Shown one piece after another: positions 16,376 to 25,772 of a stretch of 64,000 nucleotides of DNA (positions within the stretch are counted from its first letter, which is position 1; every line of letters starts with the position of its first letter). The notes below the pieces were generated by a model that was given only the letters and a program-made list of their open reading frames with translations, had not been told where the DNA came from and did not search any database. The stretch covers positions 1 to 64,000 of the forward strand of contig NZ_MTSE01000020.1 in NCBI RefSeq assembly GCF_002154225.1. The letters are read 5' to 3'. The DNA is from Hymenobacter crusticola. Its GTDB lineage: Bacteria; Bacteroidota; Bacteroidia; Cytophagales; Hymenobacteraceae. The translations under genes and the position numbers were made by a program.

Positions 16376-16730
16376 TGTATAATATGGGTTGAGGTTGTAG
16401 CAGCAAGATACCGGAACACCTAGGCTCCATTTGTGCTATTTACTGGCCTAGTTACCTAGCTTTTCAGGCTTTTTCAAACTTATCTATCTCGGAAAACACC
16501 GCAACCGATTGTGATAGGAGCGCCTATCGCCACCCAATCGGCTGCTGGGCTTGGCTCCTTTCTTCCGAGCTAATCTGCTCAGGCGGCTGGCGTGTGCGCA
16601 AACTCAAACCGATAAATTTCTCCGTCGGAGTTTGCAAAGAACCCATAATTAATTCCAATATTACAGAAAGTACCACTGGCCTGAGTTGTACTTTCAACAG
16701 TTGAACGCCCTTCCGACAAACACCTATTCC
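16376..16730. promoter_or_regulatory. Divergent region between GH43 and VCBS/ASPIC genes
   Basis: A 355-bp gap, clearly AT-richer towards its right end. CAAGATA at 16404-16410 is TATCTTG on the minus strand, 28 bases before the GH43 start, a plausible -7 element. An 8-bp inverted repeat GCAAACTC (16598-16605)/GAGTTTGC (16628-16635) may be an operator for the plus-strand operon. No gene seen. Confidence 0.4.
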
Positions 16731-19700
16731 ATGCGTACTCGCCGCTCCCGAGCCGGTTTCTTTTTTCTGTGCACGTTGTTTTTATGCCCTGCTATTGGCA
16801 GCAACGCGCAGCAGCCTTTGTTTACTTTACTTAGTGCCAAGGAAACCGGAATAACCTTTACAAACGAAGTCAGCGAAAGCGAAGCCCTTAATATTTTATC
16901 GTACGAGTATTTTTATAACGGTGGTGGCGTAGCAGTTGGCGATATTAATAATGATGGTCTGTCGGATTTATTTTTCACCGGCAACATGCGGCCCAACCGG
17001 CTGTATCTCAACCAAGGCAATTTCAAATTTAAGGATATTACGGAGCAGGCTGCTCCGGGCCTGGCCGGGCGCAAAGACAGCTGGAAAACCGGCGTGACAA
17101 TGGCCGATGTGAACAGCGACGGCCTGCTGGATATTTACGTTTGCTACTCGGGCAAGAAAGCGGATGAGGTGCGCCGTAACCAGCTGTTTATCAACCAAGG
17201 AAACAGCAAATTTAAGGAGGAAGCTGCCACCTACGGGCTCGATGACCTAGGGTACAGCACCCAAGCCGCCTTCTTTGATTATGACAATGACGGCGACCTC
17301 GACATGTTTCTGCTCAATCATAATATCAAGAAGATTGACAACATGGAATTTGCCCGCTACAAAGGCGAAGTGGATGCGCTAGCAGGCAATAAACTATTTA
17401 AAAACGACAACGGGCATTTTACCGATATTTCAAAAGCCGCCGGTATTGTTCAAAGTCCGCTGACGTTTGGCCTAGGTATCGCCGTGGCAGATGTAAATAA
17501 AGATGGATGGGCTGATATTTATGTTACCAACGATTACAATGAGCCCGATTATCTCTATTTAAATAATCATAACGGTACGTTTACGGATAAGTCGAAGCAT
17601 ATGCTGCGGCACCATTCGCATTTTTCGATGGGCGTAGATATTGCCGATTTTAATAACGACGCGCAACCCGATATTTTTACCTTAGATATGCTGCCGGCGG
17701 ATAATCACCGCCAGAAATCCTTGCAACTGCAGGAAAACTATGAAACGTTTGGGCTGATGCTCAGCCAGGATTTATACCAGCAGTATATGCGCAATATGCT
17801 GCACCTGAATAATGGCGATGGCACATTCAGCGAAATCGGGCAACTGGCGGGCGTTTCGAGTACCGACTGGAGCTGGTGCCCCCTGATTGCTGACTTCGAC
17901 AACGACGGCTTCAAGGATATTTACATCAGCAACGGCTACCTGCGCGACTACACCAATAAGGATTTTCTGCGCTACTGGGGCGATTATAAAATCAAAAAGG
18001 CCATGGCGCGCGAGCCGTTCCTGCTGATGGATTTGGTAACGGCCATGCCCTCCACCTCGGTGCCCGATTACATCTTCCGGAACGAGCACAACCTGACTTT
18101 TTCCAACAAGCAGGTAGAATGGGGGCTAAATCAGGCGAATATGTCCAACGGCGCCATTTACGCCGATTTGGATAACGACGGCGACCTAGATTTGGTGGTC
18201 AACACGATCAACCTGCCCGCCGGCATCTACCGCAACCGCAGCACCGAAGACCATCAGGCCAACTACCTAGCTTTCAAGCTAAAAGGGCTGGATAAAAATA
18301 CCAACGCCGTGGGCGCCAAGGTGTACGTGTACACACCCCGCAACGTGCAATACCAGGAAGTGAACCCCAACCGCGGCTACCTCTCGTGCGTGTCGACCAC
18401 GCTGAACTTTGGGCTAGGTACCAGCCAGATGGTCGATTCGGTTCGCGTCATTTGGCCCGATCAAACGTCGCAGCTCCTGACCAAGGTGAAGGCGAACCAA
18501 TTGCTCCAACTCACTGGCAAGCCCAGTGAAAAACCGTACGCCCGCAAGGCGCCGACACCCAAAACGGTGTTCAAGCCCGCTGCGCCGTTGTTTGATTTCA
18601 AGCCCGAAGAAGTTGCCCTGAATGACTTCAAGCGCCAGCTCCTCATGCTGTTTATGTACTCCAAAACCGCCCCGGTGATGGTGAAAGCCGACGTGAACAA
18701 GGATGGGTTGGAGGATCTGTTTGTGAGCGGCGCCAAAGACGAAGTGGGCAAGCTTTACTTGCAACAGCCCGGCGGAAAATTCGTGGAGGCAGCCCTCGCG
18801 CGCAGCGGTAGCACGACTGCCGGCACCGTAGCAGCGGCCACTTTCTTCGACGCGAATGGCGACGGTGCCCCCGATCTGTACCTGGCCAAAGGCGGCTACT
18901 CGCTGTATGAGGCCGGCAACGAGGAGCTACAGGACGAGCTATACCTCAACGATGGCAAAGGTCACCTAGCTCTTTCGCCGGCGGGCCTGCCGAAGCTTAA
19001 CGCCGGAAGCAAGAGTTGCGTCCGAGCCGCCGATGCCGACGGCGACGGCGACCTCGACCTATTCGTGGGTGGGCGCGTGATTCCCGGCAAGTACCCAATG
19101 GCGCCCCCTAGCTACCTGCTGGTGAATGATGGTAAAGGCAAATTCACGGCCGCCGATGTGCCGTTTGCCCAAGCCGGCATGGTGACCGACGCCCAATGGG
19201 TGGATCTGAACAAAGACGGCCGCAAAGACCTAGTGATGTGCGGGGAGATGATGCCCCTTACGGTTTGGCTTAATACACCGCAAGGCTTTAAGGATCAAAC
19301 GAATGATTACTTTGCCACGCCGCAAAAAGGGTTCTGGTTTAGCCTGCACGTGGCCGATGTAAACGCCGATGGCCAACCGGACATCGTGGCCGGCAACCTA
19401 GGTCTGAACACCCAGATTCGCGCTACAACTCAGGAGCCTGCCGAGCTGTACTACGCGGATTTCGACAACAACGGTTCCATCGATCCTTTCCTGAACTTCT
19501 ACGTGCAGGGCAAGAGCTACCCATTTGTGAGTCGAGATGAGCTGAACGAGGAAATTTACCCCATGCGCCGCCGCTTCACTTCCTACAAAGCTTACGCCGA
19601 TGCGGGGATGCGCGATATTTTCACCGCGGAAGAGCTAGGCAAGGCAGGCAAGTTGGAAGCCAATGAGTTGCGCACCATGCTGTACCTGAACAATAATGGT

Positions 19701-20027
19701 AAATTTGTGGCCGCAGAGCTGCCAACTGAGGCGCAGTTTTCAGTAGTTAGCCAGATTACCAGCGGCGACTACAACCACGACGGCCACCCCGACCTGCTCC
19801 TATTTGGCAACCACGCCGACAATCGCCTAAAGCTAGGTAGCATGGATGCCAACTACGGCTGCCTGCTGCAAGGCGATGGTAAAGGTCGTTTCAGCTACGT
19901 GCAGCAGTCCACGGCCGGCATCTGCGTGATGGGCGACGTGAAATCGGTGAGTGAAATCACGGTGAATAAGCAGCCTTATTTGGTCGTGGGCGTCAGCAAT
20001 GGTCCCGTACAGTTTTATAAGAAGTAA
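16731..20027 (+). CDS. VCBS/FG-GAP repeat protein with ASPIC/UnbV domain
   Basis: A 1098-aa exported protein. ATG 16731 begins a signal peptide (residues ~1-27, ending SNAQ), whereas the TTG at 16686 only adds codons. I count fourteen Ca-binding DxDxDG-like loops of VCBS/FG-GAP beta-propellers (for example VAVGDINNDGLSDLFF, FFDYDNDGDLDMFL, IADFDNDGFKDIYISN, AADADGDGDLDLFV, SGDYNHDGHPDLLLF), in two groups separated near residues 510-615 by an ASPIC/UnbV domain (NYLAFKLKGLDKNTNAVGAK, NPNRGYLSCVSTTLNFGLG). It is predicted to be a Ca-stabilised double propeller on the cell surface. The haloperoxidase gene begins 2 bases after its stop, so the two are made together. Confidence 0.92.
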   Translation: MRTRRSRAGFFFLCTLFLCPAIGSNAQQPLFTLLSAKETGITFTNEVSESEALNILSYEYFYNGGGVAVGDINNDGLSDLFFTGNMRPNRLYLNQGNFKFKDITEQAAPGLAGRKDSWKTGVTMADVNSDGLLDIYVCYSGKKADEVRRNQLFINQGNSKFKEEAATYGLDDLGYSTQAAFFDYDNDGDLDMFLLNHNIKKIDNMEFARYKGEVDALAGNKLFKNDNGHFTDISKAAGIVQSPLTFGLGIAVADVNKDGWADIYVTNDYNEPDYLYLNNHNGTFTDKSKHMLRHHSHFSMGVDIADFNNDAQPDIFTLDMLPADNHRQKSLQLQENYETFGLMLSQDLYQQYMRNMLHLNNGDGTFSEIGQLAGVSSTDWSWCPLIADFDNDGFKDIYISNGYLRDYTNKDFLRYWGDYKIKKAMAREPFLLMDLVTAMPSTSVPDYIFRNEHNLTFSNKQVEWGLNQANMSNGAIYADLDNDGDLDLVVNTINLPAGIYRNRSTEDHQANYLAFKLKGLDKNTNAVGAKVYVYTPRNVQYQEVNPNRGYLSCVSTTLNFGLGTSQMVDSVRVIWPDQTSQLLTKVKANQLLQLTGKPSEKPYARKAPTPKTVFKPAAPLFDFKPEEVALNDFKRQLLMLFMYSKTAPVMVKADVNKDGLEDLFVSGAKDEVGKLYLQQPGGKFVEAALARSGSTTAGTVAAATFFDANGDGAPDLYLAKGGYSLYEAGNEELQDELYLNDGKGHLALSPAGLPKLNAGSKSCVRAADADGDGDLDLFVGGRVIPGKYPMAPPSYLLVNDGKGKFTAADVPFAQAGMVTDAQWVDLNKDGRKDLVMCGEMMPLTVWLNTPQGFKDQTNDYFATPQKGFWFSLHVADVNADGQPDIVAGNLGLNTQIRATTQEPAELYYADFDNNGSIDPFLNFYVQGKSYPFVSRDELNEEIYPMRRRFTSYKAYADAGMRDIFTAEELGKAGKLEANELRTMLYLNNNGKFVAAELPTEAQFSVVSQITSGDYNHDGHPDLLLFGNHADNRLKLGSMDANYGCLLQGDGKGRFSYVQQSTAGICVMGDVKSVSEITVNKQPYLVVGVSNGPVQFYKK

Positions 20028-20029
20028 CG

Positions 20030-21394
20030 ATGAGCCGCAGGATACGCGCACTAACCACCCTCCTCTTTCTCTTCAGCTACAGCAGCTTACACGCGCACGG
20101 CCCTACCCTCGACGAGCAGCTCCACCCGGGTAAAGCGCTGGACGCCATTAACATGACCATGGTGCACGACGTGGTGAGCCCGCCAGTGGCGGCGCGCTAC
20201 TACGCCTACAGCATGCTCGGGGCCTACAGCATCGTGGCGACGCACAACAAGAACCTGCCAGCGTTGTCGCGCTTCGTCAAAAGCTTCCCGCTCACCCTCC
20301 GGCTCGATACCATCACGGCCAAGTACGACTACCGGATAGCGGCGTACTATAGCATGCTGGAAACCGCCCGGCTCCTGCTGCCTTCGGGGGAAAACCTGGC
20401 GGAAGAGCAAGCTAGCTTTTTGCAGACGCTGGAGAAGAAAGGCTTGAAGCCAGCCATGCTGGCCCAGTCGGTGAAGGTGGGCAAGCTAGCGTCGGCCGCC
20501 GTCGTGGGCTTCTCCAAAACGGACCGCTATGGCAAGCTCAGTGCCCTGAAGCGCTACACGCCGTTGAAAGAAGAAGGCAAGTGGTACCCGACGCCCCCGG
20601 CGTACCTAGACCCAGTAGAGCCTAACTGGAAAACGATCCGCCCGATGGTCATTGACTCGGCCAACCAGTTTCGGCCGGCGCCGCTCACGCCTTTCAGCCG
20701 CGACACCACCTCGGCCTTTTACAAGCAAGTGAAAGCCGTGTACGACGTAACGAAGCACCTCACGCCCGAGCAGTTGCAAATAGCGCAGTTCTGGGATTGT
20801 AACCCCTTTGCCGTCAACACTTCGGGCCACATGTCCATTGGGTTCAAGAAGATCAGCCCCGGCGGGCACTGGATGAACATTGCGGCGCTGGTATCCAAGC
20901 AGGCCAAGCTAGGTTTTGACAAGACTGTGGTGGTGTTGTGCGCGGAGGGCGTCACGCTGATGGACGCTTTTATCAGCTGCTGGGAAATAAAGTACGACAC
21001 CAACCGCATCCGCCCCGAAACGTACATCAACCGGTACATGGACGTGAAGTGGCAACCGATTTTACAGACGCCGCCCTTCCCCGAGTACACCAGCGGGCAC
21101 GCCGTTATTTCCAACGCCTCGGCGGAGGTGCTCACCTACCTGCTGGGCGATAAGATGGCTTACATTGACAACACCGAAATTCCCTTCGGTAGCGGCGAGC
21201 GGCCGTTTACGTCGTTTCGGCAGGCAGCTACGGAAGCCTCCGTGTCCCGTTTCTACGGTGGCATTCACTACATGGAAAGCATCAATAACGGCAACGCACA
21301 GGGCAAAAAGGTAGGCGACTATATCGTGTCGAGACTCGAAAACGCAGGGCTCAAGCCATTCATCACCACCCGTACACTTGGTTATACGAAGTAA
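20030..21394 (+). CDS. Vanadium-dependent haloperoxidase (PAP2 superfamily)
   Basis: A 454-aa exported enzyme with a signal peptide (residues ~1-22, ending LHAH). The vanadate-binding set of the haloperoxidase/acid-phosphatase superfamily is complete: Lys-321 and Arg-328-Pro in KYDTNRIRP, Ser-355-Gly-His-357 in EYTSGHAVIS, and Arg-407 with His-413 in SRFYGGIHY. It would oxidise halides with peroxide, or dephosphorylate substrates, in the periplasm or outside. Its start is 2 bases after the VCBS/ASPIC stop, a linkage I associate with Bacteroidota loci of this type. Halide preference cannot be read from sequence. Confidence 0.92.
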   Translation: MSRRIRALTTLLFLFSYSSLHAHGPTLDEQLHPGKALDAINMTMVHDVVSPPVAARYYAYSMLGAYSIVATHNKNLPALSRFVKSFPLTLRLDTITAKYDYRIAAYYSMLETARLLLPSGENLAEEQASFLQTLEKKGLKPAMLAQSVKVGKLASAAVVGFSKTDRYGKLSALKRYTPLKEEGKWYPTPPAYLDPVEPNWKTIRPMVIDSANQFRPAPLTPFSRDTTSAFYKQVKAVYDVTKHLTPEQLQIAQFWDCNPFAVNTSGHMSIGFKKISPGGHWMNIAALVSKQAKLGFDKTVVVLCAEGVTLMDAFISCWEIKYDTNRIRPETYINRYMDVKWQPILQTPPFPEYTSGHAVISNASAEVLTYLLGDKMAYIDNTEIPFGSGERPFTSFRQAATEASVSRFYGGIHYMESINNGNAQGKKVGDYIVSRLENAGLKPFITTRTLGYTK

Positions 21395-21580
21395 GCCGTT
21401 TGCTCGTCAAGCCGAGCGAAGCAGCTTCACAGAGCACAGCAACTGCCTACGTATCATGCTAATAAAACTACACAGACCAGTTGTCATTGCTGCTTAAACT
21501 GCTTTGAAGCAAGCAAACGAAAAGCGCTTCCGAAACGACCAGCTGGCGACCAGCATAGCCTAACAGGTATGCGAACCAAA

Positions 21581-22777
21581 TTATAAGTACGACAGCCACC
21601 AATACGTGTGCTGCTGCTTGAACTGACGGTACCAGCGGCATGGCCAGTACAACACTAGGATGAGCAGCGCCCACGCCGCGTAAGCGCGCAGCAGGCTGGA
21701 ATGGTACCCCACAGGCCAGTTTTTTACTTCCGTAAAACCTAGGTCTACGGATCGGCCAAAGGCGAGCGAGGTCCAGATGGCGGCGCCTACGCTGTTCAAT
21801 AGCAAGTGCAGTAGGTAATAGAAAAACGGCACTTGCCCGAACGTGCGCAGCCACTGGCTCACGCGGCCAGTGGCCGTTTCCAAACCGCTGAGCAAGAGCA
21901 GCGCTACGCCCAGCGTCATACACAGAAACAGCAACGACGGCGGGTACTTGGCCACGTTCAGGAACGACAGCACCGTGTAGGCCAACCCGCGCGGCTGTAC
22001 GCTCCACGGCCCCGGGTCGCCATACACGTTAACGGCCCGCAACACGACGAACAGCACTAACAGGACCACTCCGGCCAAGCGCAGGCGCGGCTGGCGTTCC
22101 GCCAGCGGCAGTTGAAACCACGGCCCAATCAAGTACCCCGCCAGCATCACGGCAAACCACGGCACCAGCGTGTAAGCGGCCATCAGCGGCGGCAAGCCCG
22201 GCAGTGGGATAATCGTAGGGCGGTTGTGCAGGAGGGCTAGCACCGCGTCGGCGGGCGTCTTGAGCACAATAGTGGGTAGCATGTTATGCCCTCCAATCAC
22301 CACCACGGCGAGGGTGATTAGGAGCCAGCGCGGCAGCCAGATGAGGCCCGCCAGTAGCACCATCGACCAGCCAATTGCCCAAATAACTTGCAGCAGAACA
22401 AACTGATACTGATGCCACTGCAACAGCCAGTTGACGATGAACACCTCGAGTACCACCAGCCACAGACCACGCGTAAGCAAAAAGCGGCTAACGGCCCCGC
22501 GGCTAGGCTGCTTGAGCGCGTACAAATACACGCTCGTGCCCGACAGAAACACGAAAGTTGGGGCGCAGAAATGGGTAACCCAGCGCGTCAGAAACAGCGC
22601 GATGGAGGTCTGGGTAACGTCTTCGGGCTGCATCAGAGTTGGGTTCCAGAACTCACGCACGTGGTCCAGAGCCATTACGACCATCACGAGGCCGCGCACA
22701 ATATCAATGGCTTGCACGCGCGGAAAAGCAGTGCGGCGAGCCCTAGCAAGCGGCGGCAATGTAGTGGCAGCTTCCAT
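21581..22777 (-). CDS. DUF1624 / heparan-alpha-glucosaminide acetyltransferase-like membrane protein
   Basis: A 398-aa inner-membrane protein with about ten hydrophobic helices. The N-terminal motif RVQAIDIVRGLVMVVMALDHVREFWNP (shown here split: AIDIVRGLVMVVMALDHVRE) with the conserved Asp, Arg and His, and THFCAPTFVFLSGTS, mark the DUF1624 family related to acyltransferases that move acetyl groups across membranes. FFYYLLHLLLN near the C-terminus is also typical. Substrate unknown. A TATCTTG element on the minus strand (22843-22849) lies 66 bases upstream. The window gives no pathway context. Confidence 0.85.
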   Translation of the reverse strand: MEAATTLPPLARARRTAFPRVQAIDIVRGLVMVVMALDHVREFWNPTLMQPEDVTQTSIALFLTRWVTHFCAPTFVFLSGTSVYLYALKQPSRGAVSRFLLTRGLWLVVLEVFIVNWLLQWHQYQFVLLQVIWAIGWSMVLLAGLIWLPRWLLITLAVVVIGGHNMLPTIVLKTPADAVLALLHNRPTIIPLPGLPPLMAAYTLVPWFAVMLAGYLIGPWFQLPLAERQPRLRLAGVVLLVLFVVLRAVNVYGDPGPWSVQPRGLAYTVLSFLNVAKYPPSLLFLCMTLGVALLLLSGLETATGRVSQWLRTFGQVPFFYYLLHLLLNSVGAAIWTSLAFGRSVDLGFTEVKNWPVGYHSSLLRAYAAWALLILVLYWPCRWYRQFKQQHTYWWLSYL

Positions 22778-22974
22778 GAGTGAACTCCAGCTTACGTTAT
22801 CGGGCTCGGCGAGAGAAAGTATCTGAGCCGATGTCTTGCCAACAAGATACTATATTTCTTACCTCGCTGACACTGAATGCGTAAGATTATAACAGCGCCT
22901 CAAAAAGCGCCGCACTACTTCATCCTACTATGCTAGCTTTACAGGCGCAGCGCACGTGATCGGGCTACTCTGCC

Positions 22975-23019
22975 CGTTCGCGCTGGTCCGACCCTTAGCG
23001 CGTCGGACCAGCGCGAACG
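22975..23019. repeat. Repeat copy 1 inside an 18-bp perfect hairpin
   Basis: Perfect arms 22975-22992 and 23002-23019 with a 9-nt loop. Its core 22988-23009 is the first copy of the 22-bp repeat, consensus CCGACnnCTAGGGCnnCGGA (this copy has CTTAGCGC in the middle). No T-run, so more REP-like than terminator. Confidence 0.7.
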
Positions 23020-23074
23020 AGTCGTCGGAAAGAAGGCACCTAGCCTGCACTACCTTCCACAAACGACAATCGGT

Positions 23075-23096
23075 CGGACGCCTAGGGCGTCGGATC
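23075..23096. repeat. Repeat copy 2 (22 bp)
   Basis: CGGACGCCTAGGGC then GTCGGATC; differs from copy 3 at about five positions. 87 bp after copy 1. GTCGGATCGG at its end (23089-23098) pairs with 23125-23134 next to copy 3. Confidence 0.6.
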
Positions 23097-23129
23097 GGAG
23101 GCCGCCAGCATTTGCAGCCGATAACCGAT

Positions 23130-23151
23130 CCGACATCTAGGGCAACGGATC
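23130..23151. repeat. Repeat copy 3 (22 bp)
   Basis: CCGACATCTAGGGC then AACGGATC, 55 bp after copy 2 and ending 22 bases before the methyltransferase stop. Confidence 0.6.
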
Positions 23152-23173
23152 ATGGGGCGTCTAGCTTGTTGCT

Positions 23174-23815
23174 TTATAGGGCCCCGGCGCGCGCAACTAC
23201 TGCAAACAGCGGGTCGCTGCGGCGCGGCCTGGGGCTACGATCGAGGAGCTCGGTGGCGTGCCAGTTACCAGCCGCTTGCAAAAACTGCGCGACGAGCTGC
23301 AGGTGGCCGTGGTCGTCGAGGGCGTGCCAGGCGGCAATGGCTTTGGAGGGAAAGCAGCGGTTGGAAAACGTAATCACCAGGGGCGCCTCCGGCCGCAGCA
23401 CCCGACCTAGCTCGCGCAACACTTCCACCGGCTGGGTCAGGTAGTCGATAGACACGCAGATGGCGGCGCCGTCGAAGCTGGCCGCTTCGAAAGGCAACGT
23501 GGGCTGCTGATTCAGGTCCTGCACCACGTACTCATTCAGGCGCGGATTGGCGCGCAATTCCGCTTCGTTCATCCCTAGTCCAACTACCCGCTCGTACGCC
23601 ACGTCGGCGGGCAGGTGGCTCACCCAGCTGCTCATCAGATCCAGCAAGGTGCCGTTGGCCGGAAAATACTCCCGGTAGAGCTGCGTGACGGCCGCAATGG
23701 CACCCTCGTCGATGTGGGTCACAAAGCGCGGTGCTTGGTAAAACAGCGCGTCGGGCGACTCATCTTGCCGGCGGAAAAGCTTTTCGGGAAATGGCTGGTT
23801 GGCTTTGGAATTCAT
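23174..23815 (-). CDS. SAM-dependent methyltransferase-like protein
   Basis: A 213-aa class I methyltransferase-fold protein. ATG 23815 is the first ATG; one codon upstream is TTG. Motif I is degenerate: TLLDLMSSWVSHLP replaces the usual DxGxG, while later parts (YVVQDLNQQPTLPFEAASFDGAAICVS, EVLRELGRVLRPEAPLVITFSNRCF) match the Methyltransf_11 pattern. The weakened SAM motif I is normal for this particular Bacteroidota/cyanobacterial subgroup as far as I recall, but activity is unproven. Cytoplasmic. Lies 73 bp downstream of the SDR gene on the same strand; cotranscription is possible. Confidence 0.78.
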   Translation of the reverse strand: MNSKANQPFPEKLFRRQDESPDALFYQAPRFVTHIDEGAIAAVTQLYREYFPANGTLLDLMSSWVSHLPADVAYERVVGLGMNEAELRANPRLNEYVVQDLNQQPTLPFEAASFDGAAICVSIDYLTQPVEVLRELGRVLRPEAPLVITFSNRCFPSKAIAAWHALDDHGHLQLVAQFLQAAGNWHATELLDRSPRPRRSDPLFAVVARAGAL

Positions 23816-23888
23816 CAATTGGGCAGGTGAAGCGATTTAAAAAAGTGTTGGTAGCTGTCATGCAGTACCTTCTCTACTAGTCAGCCTG

Positions 23889-24758
23889 TTAGTCCAAGAA
23901 CTGCGCGCCGGTTAGTTCTTCGGTGTGCTGCCAGAGCTGACGGGCATTTGCTAGGGTACTAAATGGATGTTTCACCGCTTCCGGCTTTTTCTTCACGTAG
24001 TAGCCCCCGCTGATTTGGGCCACGCTCGGGTCGGCAGCGAGGAAGAGTGAAGTAGCCGCGCCTTGCTCGGCAGAAATCATGAACGGCCGGGCCAGCAGCA
24101 TCGCAGCCGCCATCCACCCGTTGCTGTCACTGGCAAAGCTGGAGGCTACTACACCGGGGTGCAAGGCGTTGGTCGTCACATTCTGGATGCCGTGGGCGCG
24201 CAGGCGGCGGGCTAGCTCCTGGGTAAATAAGATATTGTAGAGCTTGGTGTTGCTGTACACCCGCATCGGACCGTAGCCCCTTTCCTGCTGTAAATCAGCG
24301 AAGTTGGGCTTCGCTAAGCGGTAGCCCTCCGACGACACGTTGATGATGCGAGCGGCCGGGCTCTGTTGGAGCTTGTCGAATACCAGTGCCGTCAGCAAGA
24401 ACGGACCTAGGTAGTTGGTTGCTAGGCCTGCTTCGTAGCCCTGCGGCGTTGTTTTGCGCTCTTTGCCGGGCAGTAATCCGGCATTGTTCACCAAGATATC
24501 GAGGCGAGGGTAGCGGGCGTTGAACTCAGCGGCCACGCGGCGTACTTGGTCTAAGTCGGCGAGGTCGGCCAGCAGCACATCAACTCGATCGTGGCCAGCA
24601 GCCTGCTGAATGGCGGCGCGGGTGGCTTCGGCCTTGGCGGCGTTGCGAGCTAGCAAGATTACGTGGGCGCCGCGCTGGGCGAGCGTGCGGGCGGTGGCTT
24701 CGCCAATGCCGGACGTAGCGCCGGTGACAAGAACAATTTGATTTTGCAGGTCAGTCAT
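23889..24758 (-). CDS. Short-chain dehydrogenase/reductase
   Basis: A 289-aa classical/retinol-dehydrogenase-like SDR. ATG 24758 gives the normal N-terminus MTDLQNQIVLVTGATSGIGE; the 25 upstream codons are discarded. NAD(P) motif TGATSGIG, structural NNAG (LDILVNNAGLL), catalytic Ser in IINVSSEGY and Tyr-x3-Lys in YSNTKLY. ALHPGVV follows as in the retinol-dehydrogenase group. The start codon is 163 bp from the divergent channel gene. Substrate unknown. Confidence 0.9.
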   Translation of the reverse strand: MTDLQNQIVLVTGATSGIGEATARTLAQRGAHVILLARNAAKAEATRAAIQQAAGHDRVDVLLADLADLDQVRRVAAEFNARYPRLDILVNNAGLLPGKERKTTPQGYEAGLATNYLGPFLLTALVFDKLQQSPAARIINVSSEGYRLAKPNFADLQQERGYGPMRVYSNTKLYNILFTQELARRLRAHGIQNVTTNALHPGVVASSFASDSNGWMAAAMLLARPFMISAEQGAATSLFLAADPSVAQISGGYYVKKKPEAVKHPFSTLANARQLWQHTEELTGAQFLD

Positions 24759-24920
24759 GATAAGCAGCATACGGAGGTGATGCTCTGGCTGACGCAGCAA
24801 GCGCGTAAATACTTTACGGCACGAACTCCCCACCTACTCTTTATCTTTTGCCAAGCTAGCTTCGTATGGCGTAAGCGAGGCCAACCTACTCCTACCCGCT
24901 CTTCCTCGCTGTTCCGCCCC

Positions 24921-25760
24921 ATGGATATTCAACCGCACGACACGGAGCCTCGCTGGAAACGCAAGGCGTACAGCGTTATTTTTGAGTCGGATACACCAGC
25001 GGGGCGCGCTTTTGATATTGCCTTGCTCGTGGCAATCGTGCTAAGTGTGTTGGCGGTAATGCTGGAAAGCGTGCATTCCATCGACGCCCAGTACGGGTAC
25101 TACCTGCGCATTATCGAATGGGGCTTCACTACCTTATTTGCCCTAGAGTATATCGCCCGGCTGGTGGTGGTGCGCCGGCCTCTCACCTACGCGTTAAGTT
25201 TGCTCGGCATCATTGATTTTCTGGCAATTGTGCCCACGCTTGCCACCTTGGTGCTGTCGGGCAGCCGCTACTTGCTGGTCATTCGGACGCTGCGCCTGCT
25301 GCGGGTGTTCCGCATTTTTAAGCTAGGTCAGTTTGTGGGCGAAGGCGAATTTATCGTGACTGCACTCAAGGCTAGCCGCTTCAAGATCTTGGTGTTTCTC
25401 ACGGCGGTGTTCACCCTCATCATCGTGGTAGGCACGCTGATGTACGTGGTGGAGGGCGGCCAAAACGGCTTCACCAGTATTCCCAAAAGTGTTTACTGGG
25501 CCGTCGTCACCGTCACAACGGTGGGCTACGGCGACATTTCGCCGGTCACGGTGCTAGGGCAAGCGCTGGCTTCGGTGCTCATGATTATGGGCTACGCCAT
25601 TATTGCGGTGCCCACCGGCATTGTATCGGCCCAAATGGCCGCGCCCCGCCCGACGGCAGCTCCCGCGCCGCTCTACAAACAGGTCATTTGCCACGTCTGC
25701 CAAGCCGGCGACCACCGCCCCGATGCGGAATATTGCTGGCGGTGCGGCGAAAAGCTATAA
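24921..25760 (+). CDS. Voltage-gated potassium-channel-like ion transporter with zinc-ribbon tail
   Basis: A 279-aa six-helix channel. ATG 24921 starts a short hydrophilic N-terminus (MDIQPHDTEPRWKRK). S1-S3 helices follow, the S4 voltage sensor carries arginines every third residue (IRTLRLLRVFRIFKLG), and the pore has the K+ selectivity filter TVTTVGYGDISP. After S6 (MGYAIIAVPTGIVSAQM) the cytoplasmic tail ends with CHVCQAGDHRPDAEYCWRCG, a CxxC...CxxC zinc ribbon. Length is typical of bacterial Kv-like ion transporters. TATCTTTTG near 24842 may be its promoter. Divergent from the SDR gene. Confidence 0.9.
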   Translation: MDIQPHDTEPRWKRKAYSVIFESDTPAGRAFDIALLVAIVLSVLAVMLESVHSIDAQYGYYLRIIEWGFTTLFALEYIARLVVVRRPLTYALSLLGIIDFLAIVPTLATLVLSGSRYLLVIRTLRLLRVFRIFKLGQFVGEGEFIVTALKASRFKILVFLTAVFTLIIVVGTLMYVVEGGQNGFTSIPKSVYWAVVTVTTVGYGDISPVTVLGQALASVLMIMGYAIIAVPTGIVSAQMAAPRPTAAPAPLYKQVICHVCQAGDHRPDAEYCWRCGEKL

Positions 25761-25772
25761 ATCAGGTTTGTA

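Larger units (their letters stand above)
22778..23173. other. Intergenic region holding a three-copy palindromic repeat
   Basis: A 396-bp gap between two minus-strand genes. The plus-strand frame 22956-23444 in it is not gene-like. Its content is three copies of a 22-bp repeat (listed separately) and the promoter-like element at 22843-22849. Confidence 0.6.

Noticed and set aside
22975..23019. 18-bp hairpin as a simple terminator of the methyltransferase gene
   Set aside because: It lies about 150 bp past the stop, has no T-run on either strand, and belongs to a repeated element.
22956..23444. 162-codon plus-strand frame
   Set aside because: It covers the repeat region and the antisense of the methyltransferase; composition is that of a shadow frame.
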